64,000 nt of DNA, taken from the NCBI GenBank assembly GCA_022539475.1, contig VCMS01000022.1:248001-312000 (forward strand), written 5' to 3'. This DNA comes from Gracilaria domingensis. Lineage: Eukaryota; Rhodophyta; Florideophyceae; Gracilariales; Gracilariaceae. A model generated the notes under the pieces. The model was not told the DNA's origin and searched no databases. It saw only the letters and a list, made by a program, of their open reading frames with translations. A program made the position numbers and the translations under genes. Positions within the stretch are counted from its first letter, which is position 1; each line of letters starts with the position of its first letter. This document shows positions 11,946 to 21,924 of the stretch, piece by piece.

Positions 11946-14900
11946 CAGCCTTCCGAGCTTAACTTCTGTTCCGAGCTGAAGTGCCTCGTCGCGGGGATTG
12001 TGACTCGGACAGTTAGCAGCCTACCGTCTCCTTCTCTTAGCCTCTCCGCCCCGACTATTCCAGGGGTGATTCCCAGCCCTGGTTTGCCTATTAGCCAGAA
12101 TGGAGCGTTGGGCTCTGTTGCTCCATCTGCATCAGTTGTGCCAACGGGTTCTATATTCTCGAATGGGTTAGCTTCTCCATCTACATCATTTGGAAGCGTT
12201 TCCTCTGTTGCCTTATCTGCATCAGTTGTGCCAACGAGTTCTATATTCTCGAACAGGTTAGCTTCTCCATCTACGTCATTCGGAAGCGTCTCTGGGTCGT
12301 TTTTGTCGATTAGCTTCTCACCCCCAAGCCCTACCGCAGAACTTAGTAGTGATACAGGAGTTAGTCCTAGTGAAGGGCTTGGTTCTGCTGCCGTCTCAGG
12401 TTCTTTTCTGTCCCCAAGTGTATCTTTTTTGGATGGATTAGCGTCTGCATCTTCATCGTTCGGGTTTACTTCCGGATCTGTCATATCACCAAGTTCCTTG
12501 CTCTCTACACCAAGTGTAGAACCCAGTATTACTCCCGTGTTGGGTGCTGTAATATCTGCAAGTGTGAGCGGAGCAAGTCTGTCTGCCGGTATGTCCGGGT
12601 CCTTTTTGCGGCCGAGCTCCTCGCATTCGGGTGATCCTCTGTCCCCATCTGCATCGCCTGGAATTGTATCAGGATCGCTTGTCTCCCCGGGTGTATCTGT
12701 GTCGACAAGTTTCAGTATTGGTCTACCCACGTCTGGAAGCACTTTAGGAAGCTTGAGCTTTTCTCCAAGCTTTTCTCAGTCCAGTCCTTCTGGAGTAGTT
12801 CCCAGTCTTTCTGTGGAACCAAGTACAAGCTCACTGACAAGCCCGGGAATGTTTGTGAGTCCGAGTGATTCACTAACATCACCCGGTGCGTCAGGATCTC
12901 TCGTATTACCGAGTTCTTCAGTATTGAACGGGATTGCTTCTGCTTCAGTGTCATTTGGGATTGTACCCGGATCATTCGTTTCGCCAAGTACCTCGTTTGT
13001 AAGCCCAACAGTGGAACCGAGTATTGTTTCAGGGTCGAGCCCGGGGATTTCAGTCAGTGAGAGCGTCGCTCTTGGTTCTGCTGCAGTCTCTGGTTCTCTT
13101 TCTCCAAGCTCGTCGTTTTCTGGCAGTTTGGGTAGCATATCTCCTTCGCATGGAATCGTTACGGCGGAACTAAGTGTCTTGCCAAGTGTCTCCGCTGCAA
13201 GCGGGACAGAAGTGGTAGCGAGCCCAACTATGGAACCCATTGGCAGTGTCGGCCTGAGTCCTGTGGCTTCAGTGAGTTTGGATGTCCCTACTCTTTCAGG
13301 TTCACTTGTGTCGCCGAGCAGTTCGTTTTCGGATGATGTGCTGTTGCCATCTTCATCTCCTGGAATTGTTTCAGGGGTCCCGTTTTCTCCCAGTTTGTCC
13401 GAATCGACAAGTTTTAGTAGTGGATCACCTTCGTTTGGAAGCATAACGGGAGCAATAAGTTTGTCCCCGAGCTTAGCTCTGTCAAGTGCATCTGGAGTGG
13501 TTCCTAGTCTCACTCTGGAACCAAGCAATAGTGCAGTAGCAGGCCCAGATATGTCACCGAGTCCAAACTTGATGTCAGTCAGTGCATCAGGACCCTCTTT
13601 GCCCCCGACCTCTCCGTCTTTCACCGCTTCGGAGGTAGATAACTTTGCTTCGCCGAGTGCAAGTGCTGTGAGGGAATCTTTTTCCCCTAGTCCAAGTTTG
13701 GACGGGGTTGAGCCAGTTCTATTGTCACCTAGTGAAGGTGTTGATTCAGAACAACTTTCGGGGTCCAATCCTGCGACAAGTGTGGACGAAACCTCTTCGA
13801 CAGTTGTTTTGAGTCCAAGTGTATTGCCATCCCCGATAGTGCGACAAAGCCCACCTGTCGAAGAAGAGTCACCGACTATGTCTCTGGTGAGCCTTGAACC
13901 ATGGGTACCATCAGTGAGTCCTTCGCCTAATGGAACTGCACTTGGGGTTGATCCCGCTGGCGAATCAGGCAACGATGATGGTAGTTCTCCACGTTTCATA
14001 TCTCCCGTTATAGGGAGTGACAGTGGTAACGCCGACTCAGGTCGGGATAGCTCCAGAGGTGGAGGATCTTTTCCTGGAGGCATTGGTGGTATGAGCGGCA
14101 TAGCAGTAGGTTCTCTTGTTGTCGTTCTAGTTGTTGGCGTCGTGGTTTACAGATCTTGTGCAGTATTTCCGGACTTTGGAAAAGCCCCGGTCTCATCGCC
14201 TTCAGAGAGTTCGAACCATGAAGGTATTCTGATGTCGAGCAGGATAAGCTTTGAGTCAGATGATGATGACGATGACGACTCACCATGGGCCCAAGTGTGG
14301 CGAAGTGCATCCGAACTGTCGGACTCAGTAGTGGAAATGGGGCAGGAAGCTGCTGCCGCGGTAGGGGGACAGTTTGCTGGCCTTATGAGGCCTGGTGCGG
14401 CACGTGTGCGTCCTCCTCAAGTGATAACCAGGCTAGCTGTCCCTGGGATGTGTTTGGCGTTGAGTCAGTTGTCTCCTGATTCTACGGGATCAGACGCTAC
14501 TTCCTCAACGTCAGCCCACTCTTCTGACCCCCCTTCCTTCCCGTCTCTAGGAGCATCATCTTCATCCGAAGAGCGATCAAACTCGGAACTAGGGGCTGAA
14601 CTCCCACAGCAAGGGAAAAGGGGAGCTGCCGTGGCGGAGAAGCCGAGACTGGATCTTTTGTTCGTTTTCGACTCATCAGGTGCCCTCTCGTGGAGAGATT
14701 ATCGTAGACTGAAGGAGATCCTTTCTACTCCTGGAGGTGTGATTGACAATGTACAAAAGCAAGTTCACGACGGATCTCGGGTTGGATTTGTGGAGTATGC
14801 GTATGACTCCGTGGTTGTTTCTGAGCTCGACAGGGATCTCGATGCCGTTAGGAGACGAATTCTGAGTTCATTCCAAGGCGATGCAAATAACTGGGACACT

Positions 14901-15641
14901 AACGACATGTATATATACGAAGTCGGAGATAAAATGTGGGGAAATGCGTTGAGAAAGGTGGACAGCTTGGTTAATGATCCTGAAAAGAACAACGATATTC
15001 ATACAATAAGTGAGGGTGACATCGAAGAGCCACCAACTGTGCAAGCAACAGAAGTACCACCAGCAATGAATGGGATGTGTAGGGAAGCCCATCTGGCCTT
15101 GAAATGGTCCAGGTATGAAATAATACCACCGGCCGCGAACAAGCACATTCAGACACAACTGTTGAACGCTCGAAGACTCCGGCGTGTCGTCTTGATAAAT
15201 GCGGGAGAATTGACCAAAGGTGGTGCAGGTGGTCAAGGATTGAAGTCTGCTTTCAAAGAGAAAATGGAAATGGAGAAGCTAGGAATACGTGTTGTTACAA
15301 TTGGTATTGGAGAGGGCCAGGACCCTGAGCTTGCGAAGCTAGGGACTGGGAAGTCGTCTTTGAGCGCGTCTTCGGTTGCTGATGTCGTTACTTTAGTGCC
15401 GAAACTTGTTGAAATGATTGTAAGGTCGGATTATCGGTTTGACGGTCAAGTATTGCGAAGCGCACCGGTAATTAGGAAACGAATGAAGAAGTCCAGGGAA
15501 AAAGCCAAGGAAAAGAGGAAGCAGGTGTATAATGCTCTTCGTTTGAAGAACAATGCCGCCGACAAAAACATTCGGAAAGGAATATCCAGGAGGGCTAGCG
15601 AGCTTCCTCCTTGGTTCACTGATAGCGATAATATTGACTAA
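11946..15641 (+). CDS. Ser/Pro-rich membrane protein with von Willebrand A domain (5' end uncertain)
   Basis: The frame is open from just after a TAG (11943-11945) to 15641. There is no early in-frame ATG (it enters through GTG at 12000), so a 5' exon with a signal peptide is probably missing. Numbered from 12000: residues 1-690 are low-complexity Ser/Pro/Gly/Val repeats, as in wall-anchored or adhesive proteins; 700-717 is one hydrophobic helix (GIAVGSLVVVLVVGVVVY); an Asp run follows near 757; about 882-1147 is a vWA fold starting LDLLFVFDSSGALS, which keeps the DxS part of the metal site but lacks the usual second Ser. The C-terminus is Lys/Arg-rich. With this topology the vWA domain would be cytoplasmic, the reverse of integrin-type proteins. 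Function unknown; a role sensing or anchoring the cell wall is a guess. Confidence 0.75.
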   Translation, partial: QPSELNFCSELKCLVAGIVTRTVSSLPSPSLSLSAPTIPGVIPSPGLPISQNGALGSVAPSASVVPTGSIFSNGLASPSTSFGSVSSVALSASVVPTSSIFSNRLASPSTSFGSVSGSFLSISFSPPSPTAELSSDTGVSPSEGLGSAAVSGSFLSPSVSFLDGLASASSSFGFTSGSVISPSSLLSTPSVEPSITPVLGAVISASVSGASLSAGMSGSFLRPSSSHSGDPLSPSASPGIVSGSLVSPGVSVSTSFSIGLPTSGSTLGSLSFSPSFSQSSPSGVVPSLSVEPSTSSLTSPGMFVSPSDSLTSPGASGSLVLPSSSVLNGIASASVSFGIVPGSFVSPSTSFVSPTVEPSIVSGSSPGISVSESVALGSAAVSGSLSPSSSFSGSLGSISPSHGIVTAELSVLPSVSAASGTEVVASPTMEPIGSVGLSPVASVSLDVPTLSGSLVSPSSSFSDDVLLPSSSPGIVSGVPFSPSLSESTSFSSGSPSFGSITGAISLSPSLALSSASGVVPSLTLEPSNSAVAGPDMSPSPNLMSVSASGPSLPPTSPSFTASEVDNFASPSASAVRESFSPSPSLDGVEPVLLSPSEGVDSEQLSGSNPATSVDETSSTVVLSPSVLPSPIVRQSPPVEEESPTMSLVSLEPWVPSVSPSPNGTALGVDPAGESGNDDGSSPRFISPVIGSDSGNADSGRDSSRGGGSFPGGIGGMSGIAVGSLVVVLVVGVVVYRSCAVFPDFGKAPVSSPSESSNHEGILMSSRISFESDDDDDDDSPWAQVWRSASELSDSVVEMGQEAAAAVGGQFAGLMRPGAARVRPPQVITRLAVPGMCLALSQLSPDSTGSDATSSTSAHSSDPPSFPSLGASSSSEERSNSELGAELPQQGKRGAAVAEKPRLDLLFVFDSSGALSWRDYRRLKEILSTPGGVIDNVQKQVHDGSRVGFVEYAYDSVVVSELDRDLDAVRRRILSSFQGDANNWDTNDMYIYEVGDKMWGNALRKVDSLVNDPEKNNDIHTISEGDIEEPPTVQATEVPPAMNGMCREAHLALKWSRYEIIPPAANKHIQTQLLNARRLRRVVLINAGELTKGGAGGQGLKSAFKEKMEMEKLGIRVVTIGIGEGQDPELAKLGTGKSSLSASSVADVVTLVPKLVEMIVRSDYRFDGQVLRSAPVIRKRMKKSREKAKEKRKQVYNALRLKNNAADKNIRKGISRRASELPPWFTDSDNID
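12119..12298 (+). repeat. 90-bp tandem duplication in the Ser-rich ectodomain
   Basis: Two adjacent 90-bp units (for example ATCTGCATCAGTTGTG at 12125 and again at 12215) encode two 30-residue repeats. Shorter, more decayed copies of the same Ser-rich theme continue to about 13400. The unit preserves the reading frame. Confidence 0.8.
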
Positions 15642-16077
15642 ACAACTTAGCTCGCGGTCTCAATTAGTGTAGCCGTGACATTCAAAACATGCCTAAACTT
15701 ATCTAACCAATATCAAAAAACATAAAGCAAACACTATGTCTAAACTTGCATTTTTTCAACACGACCAACGGTCATGACGATTGTCTTCACCACTAGTTCG
15801 ATCATTTCTTACGCACCGGAGGCACCCTCATTGACTCAATGCTGTTGGCAGCCTGACACACTATCAACAAAGGGATGAACGCCTTAAAAGGAAAAAAGAA
15901 TCTCCGAGGCCAGAAATTGTGGGGAGCAAGAGTTTTGCACCGTAGTATGTTTATTGGAGACATTGCAGGTAGTCAGAATCCCTTATTCGCTTACAAGATG
16001 CTAAGCTAATGTCATGCGACTCATGTCCTGTTGGGGTTTCACTCTAATTGGTCAAAACTTCAATGGATAGTTGGCAG
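15642..16077. other. Intergenic, convergent 3' ends
   Basis: The interval separates the 3' ends of the vWA gene (plus) and the ATP-grasp gene (minus). It is AT-rich, with no ORF, repeat or RNA gene that I can support. Confidence 0.5.
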
Positions 16078-17199
16078 CTAGCAAAAAGGATGACTGGAGC
16101 TCGGGAAGAAAAATGGTCGCTCGCTACCTTGGATTGGCGGGGTAATCGGAACTTTGCAACTGTCCATAATCTTCTTGATTTCCATGACTGCCTCCTCCGT
16201 GCTGTGTTCGCTGACAACGATAATTTCCGCCATAAAGTGGGGAATACCGTCTTCCGGCCCACAAACCTTATCTCCTTTATGCTTCAGATAAGCAATCTTC
16301 AGCACCAACTTGCTTTGCCTAGCAAATGCTAGCCAGTCGTCATCGTTTATAACAACAGAATATGGAACATTGATAGCAGACTCTGCCATAAACTTGAGCG
16401 GCTCCTTCGGGATAAGCGGTCGTATAGGAATCTTTAAAGCGGTCATGCAGTGCTCCTCAACCAAGTCTATCCCCCATGCCAACAGGTTTGCATCGCGAAC
16501 AGAGACACCGCCCATTCTAGCATTAACCTCAATTAGACGGGGACCACGTTTGGTATACCGCAATTCTACGTGAAAACAGCCGTTTCGGAAGCCCAAAGCC
16601 AGGGTACTGTCAATGGCCAGCTTGACGATTTCTGTCTGTTTCGTCTCCGGATAGGATGAAGGACAGTTGGTGCCTGTTTCTTGAAAATATGGCTCCCAGC
16701 AAGCCCAGTTATCCGAAACCTTAGCATAGACAACAGTGCCTTCAGAAAGTAAAATATCCACATCGAACTCGTCTCCGTCATAATATTTCTCAACTACCAT
16801 TTCTGTTCCCTGAGCCCAGATAGTATCCTCCTCGACATCAAATGTACCAAACAGTTTCTCATATGATTGCATGGCATCCTGAACAGATTCGGCACGTGTA
16901 ACGCCCATCGAGGCAGCGCCAAACACAGGCTTGAGAATGATGGGGAATCCAACGTAATCACACGCAGCCGGAATGTCATCGACTTTGAGAACTCTTCTAA
17001 AGCGCGGCACAGGCAAACCAGCCTCAGCCATGGTCTGGCGAGTCTTACGCTTATTGCGAGCCTTCTCACAGCTTTCGATTGAGTTTGTCTCCACTCCAAG
17101 CGCGGTGGCAATGCGGGCGGCCAAAGGGACTGCGTTTTCGGAACAGGTGGTGACAGCATCAAACTCGCCTTCGACAGTGGATTCTAGAATAGCTTCCAT
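16078..17199 (-). CDS. ATP-grasp ligase, carnosine-synthase-like (5' end incomplete)
   Basis: 373 residues from the ATG at 17197-17199. Family features: the ATP-grasp substrate region RMGGVSVRDANLL preceded by LIEVNAR (the ExN metal-binding signature), and a Gly-rich lid segment (KPVFGAASMGVTRA). The order resembles the C-terminal ligase half of carnosine synthase, which joins an amino acid to His or a similar amine using ATP. The frame continues upstream of this ATG to about 17390, reading SAHQFIELDFTAYDSLFERA just before it, which looks genuinely coding. The true start is therefore farther out or in another exon. Animal carnosine synthases are more than twice as long. The palindrome array begins about 230 bp upstream, so the gene may have lost its 5' part. 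The substrate cannot be told from sequence. Confidence 0.7.
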   Translation of the reverse strand: MEAILESTVEGEFDAVTTCSENAVPLAARIATALGVETNSIESCEKARNKRKTRQTMAEAGLPVPRFRRVLKVDDIPAACDYVGFPIILKPVFGAASMGVTRAESVQDAMQSYEKLFGTFDVEEDTIWAQGTEMVVEKYYDGDEFDVDILLSEGTVVYAKVSDNWACWEPYFQETGTNCPSSYPETKQTEIVKLAIDSTLALGFRNGCFHVELRYTKRGPRLIEVNARMGGVSVRDANLLAWGIDLVEEHCMTALKIPIRPLIPKEPLKFMAESAINVPYSVVINDDDWLAFARQSKLVLKIAYLKHKGDKVCGPEDGIPHFMAEIIVVSEHSTEEAVMEIKKIMDSCKVPITPPIQGSERPFFFPSSSHPFC

Positions 17200-17432
17200 A
17201 GCGCGCTCGAACAGGCTGTCATATGCTGTGAAATCGAGCTCTATGAACTGGTGTGCGGAACGAGTGGGACGGAAAGCGGCTGCGCCAGGAAGTCGGCCGC
17301 GGACGGGTTTGTGGCGGCGGAGGCGCGGCGGGAACGCGAACGCGTTGAAGGCGGTTCGCTGGCGACGGGTTGTTGCAGACGCGCGTCGTCAGACATGTCA
17401 TAATGTCATTCTGTCGTACTGGCAGCGGGCGA

Positions 17433-17935
17433 GGTCAAGTTGTGTTAGGGTCGCTACCCTAACACAACTTGACCACCGTGCCCGCGGGCAGGTTACGTTT
17501 TGGACGGCGTTGCGTGCGGTGTGTGTTTTGGGAGGTCTGTGGGCGCTACCAGAATGTGCCGAAAACGTGCCCACGGGCGGGGGGGGGTCGGTCGTGTTAG
17601 GGTAGGTACCCTAACACGACCGGACCCCCCGCCCGCGGGCATAAAATCGCACATTTTTCAAAAAATCGCCCAAAACGTGCCCGCAGGCGGGGGGTCCGGT
17701 CGTGTTAGGGTAGCTACCCTAACACGACCGACCTCCCGCGCCCGCGGGCATAAAATATCACATTTTCTAAAAAACCAGCCGAAACGTGCCCGCGGGCGGG
17801 GGGGTCCGGCTGTGTTAGGGTAGCCACCCTAACACAACCGACCCCCCACGCCCGCGGGCACATTCTGGCCACATTTTGGCACCATGCCGAGACCTCCCAA
17901 AACACCTTCCTCGACACTTCCCGCATTCATTACGG
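17433..17935. repeat. Fold-back array 2: four TTAGGG palindromes
   Basis: Palindromes centre at about 17454, 17606, 17714 and 17824. The first has 19-bp perfect arms (17433-17451 and 17456-17474). The third (17698-17729) is a perfect 32-base palindrome. The fourth is imperfect. The last three repeat with 108- and 110-113-bp periods, separated by a shared spacer (CCCGCGGGCATAAAAT, then an A-rich stretch, then AACGTGCCCGC). Outer arms (TGTTTTGGGAGGTC on the left, its complement near 17895) and the following CACCCGCCCGCC segment match fold-back element 1 at 5114-5400, so both belong to one family. Confidence 0.85.
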
Positions 17936-18939
17936 TGCACCCGCCCGCCAACACGTGGACGCTGCTGGCCACGTAAATTGGCGGGAGGTAAAAGGGCTGT
18001 ACAGACAACGCCGTCTGTATATAAATGAGAGTAAATCTCCATTATTATGAGCGCTTAAAGAGCACGATTCAAGAACGCACCCATTACTCGTATTAAAACC
18101 ATTTTTCAGCGTTTTAAAACCTCCAAAAACACAGTTTGATGCATTACTCACAGTCCTTTTGTTGCAAGCACAATATAAATTCATCAGACAAGACTCAGCT
18201 AGTTTTCGTATACAATTAATGCTCACCTAATAAGGGAACTCACGACCATGTGTTTTCTACACGTTGTGTACGTTTTAACACACTACACTATTTACACTCC
18301 TCAAAGCAGCAAGGTGACGAACTACAAAAGCGCCTCAACAGCCGCACGCACGAAAGCAGTAATTCGCCGGGATGAGCGGCAGGTGAACAGAGTGACGACA
18401 GTAGATAGCTAACTAAAATACTCGCCACCATTGTTTCCGGTGAAGAAACAAATTCTACCGATGATTTAGAAGAGGTAATATCGTCTAGCATGAGCGCACC
18501 AGCTCTGGCGTTTTATGTTATTACCTGAATTTAATTGGTTCGTTCCGAACGGGTGGTAAAAAGCAATGAAGGCCTTCAACGACCATAGAATCTCCGAATT
18601 ATAGTCGTAGTGGATTTCTCTGCGGAACACTAAAAGAAATAAATGGAGTTCTGACAAGCTAACTATTACATGATCCTCACAGGTCTAGAGAACGGGGGCT
18701 GTAACAGCTCCTATATGCTACATTCATTCAGTATAAAACTCTATGGAAGGAAAACGCGACAAGAGTCGTAGCTGAAAGCAAAACAGATGGTAGTCATGAA
18801 AACCCCTCAGCCCGGCGTGCTTGGGCTTGTAGCACATGACAATTGTTCCAATATTGAAATCGCATCGCTTCCCTCCCATTAACAAGGCCTGTCACCAACA
18901 TTACAAGAGAAGACATAAATCGACGTGTTGTGGAGATAC
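17936..18939. other. No gene seen
   Basis: The first 60 bp still resemble the flank of fold-back element 1. A TATA-like CTGTATATAAATGAG lies at about 18013. Otherwise the interval is AT-rich and has no supported gene. Confidence 0.5.
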
Positions 18940-21225
18940 TGTAAAATGCTGCCAATGGTTTTAGTTCTTCTTCTGCTAAGAGCCGTGATAAAACTTCAGA
19001 GTTCCACTTCCAATGCTATGAATTGCTGCCGACCACTTCGTCGAGGAGCATTTAAAGGCTTCAATCTGCCACCGAAGAGACGAAATAGAGCTTTCACTAC
19101 ATAATGGGCCACGATTGCCCTATAAGTAGTCCAAGCGACGTCCGAGTACTGAGAGAAAATTGTTCTCATTGGGGCCGTGTCCTGCGCTCCCTATCAGATT
19201 TCAAAGAATTCCATCATGAAAGGAAAAACATGTCAATGTCTTTGTATGCTTTGGCCCCGTCATTCGAAGGAGATCAGCCTTGGTGAAGGTTTCATTCAGT
19301 AACCTGCCTTTCTTCGGCGTGGACAAATCTATATGCAAACTTCTGGCAGAAACGTTGCATGGCATGGGAGATAGATTTGCGTTTGTAAAGTTCCGGATTG
19401 AGTACGTATCGTTCGAAATGAACGTGACGCGGATGATTCTATTGCAGTGCTTAGGGTCTCTGACTACACTCTCTCGATTTCTGGAGTATTAATCGATTTC
19501 AATATGCCGAGATGCAGGTTGCTAACTGTTCAAAGAAAGCTCTCCTGTTCCGAACAGACTGCATGTAAATAACCCCTGGATGAATCTTACGGTCAAGGAG
19601 TTTTGATGGACGACAGAATAAGAGATATGGATTAGAACGCATGAGAGTATGGACTTAGATCTCCTCTCCCTTGCACGACGTAAACTTCTTTCTCCTCGCC
19701 TTTCTTTGCATATTCGAGAATGACTGAGTATGTCTTCTGACTCTTTTAGTGTGGTTTGAGAGGGTCCAGTGAATGACGTAAGACATTACTGCATAAAGAT
19801 GAGGGAGGGGCTTTGCATCTATGACAAGGGCTTTGGCGTTTTGGTCCAATGAAGAATGGACAAATGTCCTTAGCCTCAGGAATATCCGACAAATAACTTG
19901 CAAGCAGAGGATGGCACACTCGACTTAGTTTGTCTTGCCGATGAACTGAAAACCTTTCTGCGTGAGATTTAGAATGGGCTCCAGGACTTGACGAAGAGAT
20001 TCTTGAAGGATTTGCATCCTGGACTCGCGTAGAGACTTGCTAGAAACGAATGGCATTGCGTCTGCTTCAGATGCGGAAACCTCGATCAGTGTGGTAGGGA
20101 AGTATGCCACTATGTGAGGTCATCACGGATACACTTACGGCGAAGCTCGTCGGAGAAGTTGAGAATATGAGGTGAAGAGGATAGGGGTAAGCGATGTTTG
20201 CTTTAGAGTTGTTGAAGACTTATCGGTGTATACCTGCAGAAGACCTACGAAGATTCACTGTAACTTATTTCTTGGGAGTACCACACTATTCTACTATCCA
20301 AAGAGCCCATGACCATTTCCTTAAGTTTTGAGGTGGCGTCTCTTGCGAGAGAGCCGGACATGGGGTGAGATATTTTCGTGGAGTGGTTCTGAGGTATAGG
20401 GTGGAAGAATGTGTTTTCGTTGTTAGCCAACTGGAGCTGTTTCACAAGTGTCTGAACGGGGTCTCTCGTGTAGAGGGTGGCGCTGAACTTACATCCTTCT
20501 GGCGAGACAGTTCTGCGATTGAAACCGTCCTTTGAGGCGTATCGTTCGAAAATGGCTTCTTCAGTTCTGTACAGCGCTTGGAACTTGTTATGGTCTCGTT
20601 GATCGCTTTTGCGAGAATCGCGGGTCCCGAGTAGCCCAATTAGCTCGTCCGCCTCACGATGACCAAGGTTGGAGCTACTGAAGCCAGACAAACCGTGAGA
20701 TAATCCATATGCAAATCACCGAGGCCTCCTCAGAAGGCACTGGGGTGGGAACTGCTTCCGTGTTCTCGCTCTAATGACGCGCGGAGCCGGGAGGAGAAAC
20801 ACCAATGCGAAGTGTCCGAATGGGAGGGGCGCACGGAGTGGGGTCGAACGATGTCCTCGGACATGGAGGCTCGGGAAGGCGCACAAGGGGGCAGTGAACC
20901 GTTGACGGAGATGCGGCCCGGGTGCGGAAAGCTTGAGACGCTTGCTTTCGTCGAATGGGCCGGCTATTCGTTCGTCTTCCATTCCGCTGCTTTCAGACGA
21001 AACGGGAAATGGGTTGACATGCTGTGAAGGGATAAGACCCTCGGCGATTAACGAAGGGGCACCCAGCGCTCTTATGTGTACAGTAGTAGACCATGGAGAA
21101 GAACTGAACGAGAAATCGACGACAAAGACTGCACGGAAGGGCGTCCGAAGGAGAAAGGAGGTGAGCGACAGTCAGATCGAGTCAATGCTGAGACACGGAG
21201 AAATATAGTTTTGGAGTTTAAATCA

Positions 21226-21483
21226 NNNNNNNNNNNNNNNNNNNNNNNNNNNNNNNNNNNNNNNNNNNNNNNNNNNNNNNNNNNNNNNNNNNNNNNNNNN
21301 NNNNNNNNNNNNNNNNNNNNNNNNNNNNNNNNNNNNNNNNNNNNNNNNNNNNNNNNNNNNNNNNNNNNNNNNNNNNNNNNNNNNNNNNNNNNNNNNNNNN
21401 NNNNNNNNNNNNNNNNNNNNNNNNNNNNNNNNNNNNNNNNNNNNNNNNNNNNNNNNNNNNNNNNNNNNNNNNNNNNNNNNNNN
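21226..21483. other. Assembly gap (258 N)
   Basis: The run of N falls in copy 2 where copy 1 carries the hairpin insertion at 369-473. The bases just after the gap (CTTTATGGAGG, GAGGGCGGAAAAAAGTA) match the flanks of that insertion. The missing sequence may be a strong hairpin. Confidence 0.9.
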
Positions 21484-21924
21484 CCTGTACTTTATGGAGG
21501 TTCCTTAAAGTAGAGGGCGGAAAAAAGTAGGACGGAGTCATCCGTATCTCACGGATGTATTCCGTGCAGTCTTTTCGTAGGTTCTCTTCCATATTCTTCT
21601 ATGTATCTTTGCTCTAAACTAACCCATCCTCACCACGTTTTTTCGCGCTATTCGACATGTAAACGGCAGAAAATAAGCTTTGGGTTACCGGGTTCCCGTT
21701 TTCAGCCTCCAACTCGTTCCATTTGTTCAACTACGTTCTGCTTACGATATGTTCCATCTTGTTCTACGTCTTGCTACTAACATTGACGTGATTGAAGGTA
21801 ACCACTATTTGACGTGCGTCCTTTGTATTTCTTCCGACGTCCACAACGACTGTAAGTACGCAACCAGTTTCATTTCGTCTCTCAAGATCGATCTCTGACT
21901 GCTCGTGTAACCTATCACGCGGTA

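Noticed and set aside
11942-14101. Long minus-strand frames opposite the Ser-rich gene
   Set aside because: They are mirror effects of repeated Ser/Pro/Gly codons in the plus-strand gene. They show no start context or domain of their own.
5213-17844. TTAGGG units as internal telomere repeats
   Set aside because: The hexamer occurs once per arm inside a palindrome, not as tandem TTAGGG arrays, so a telomeric origin is not supported.
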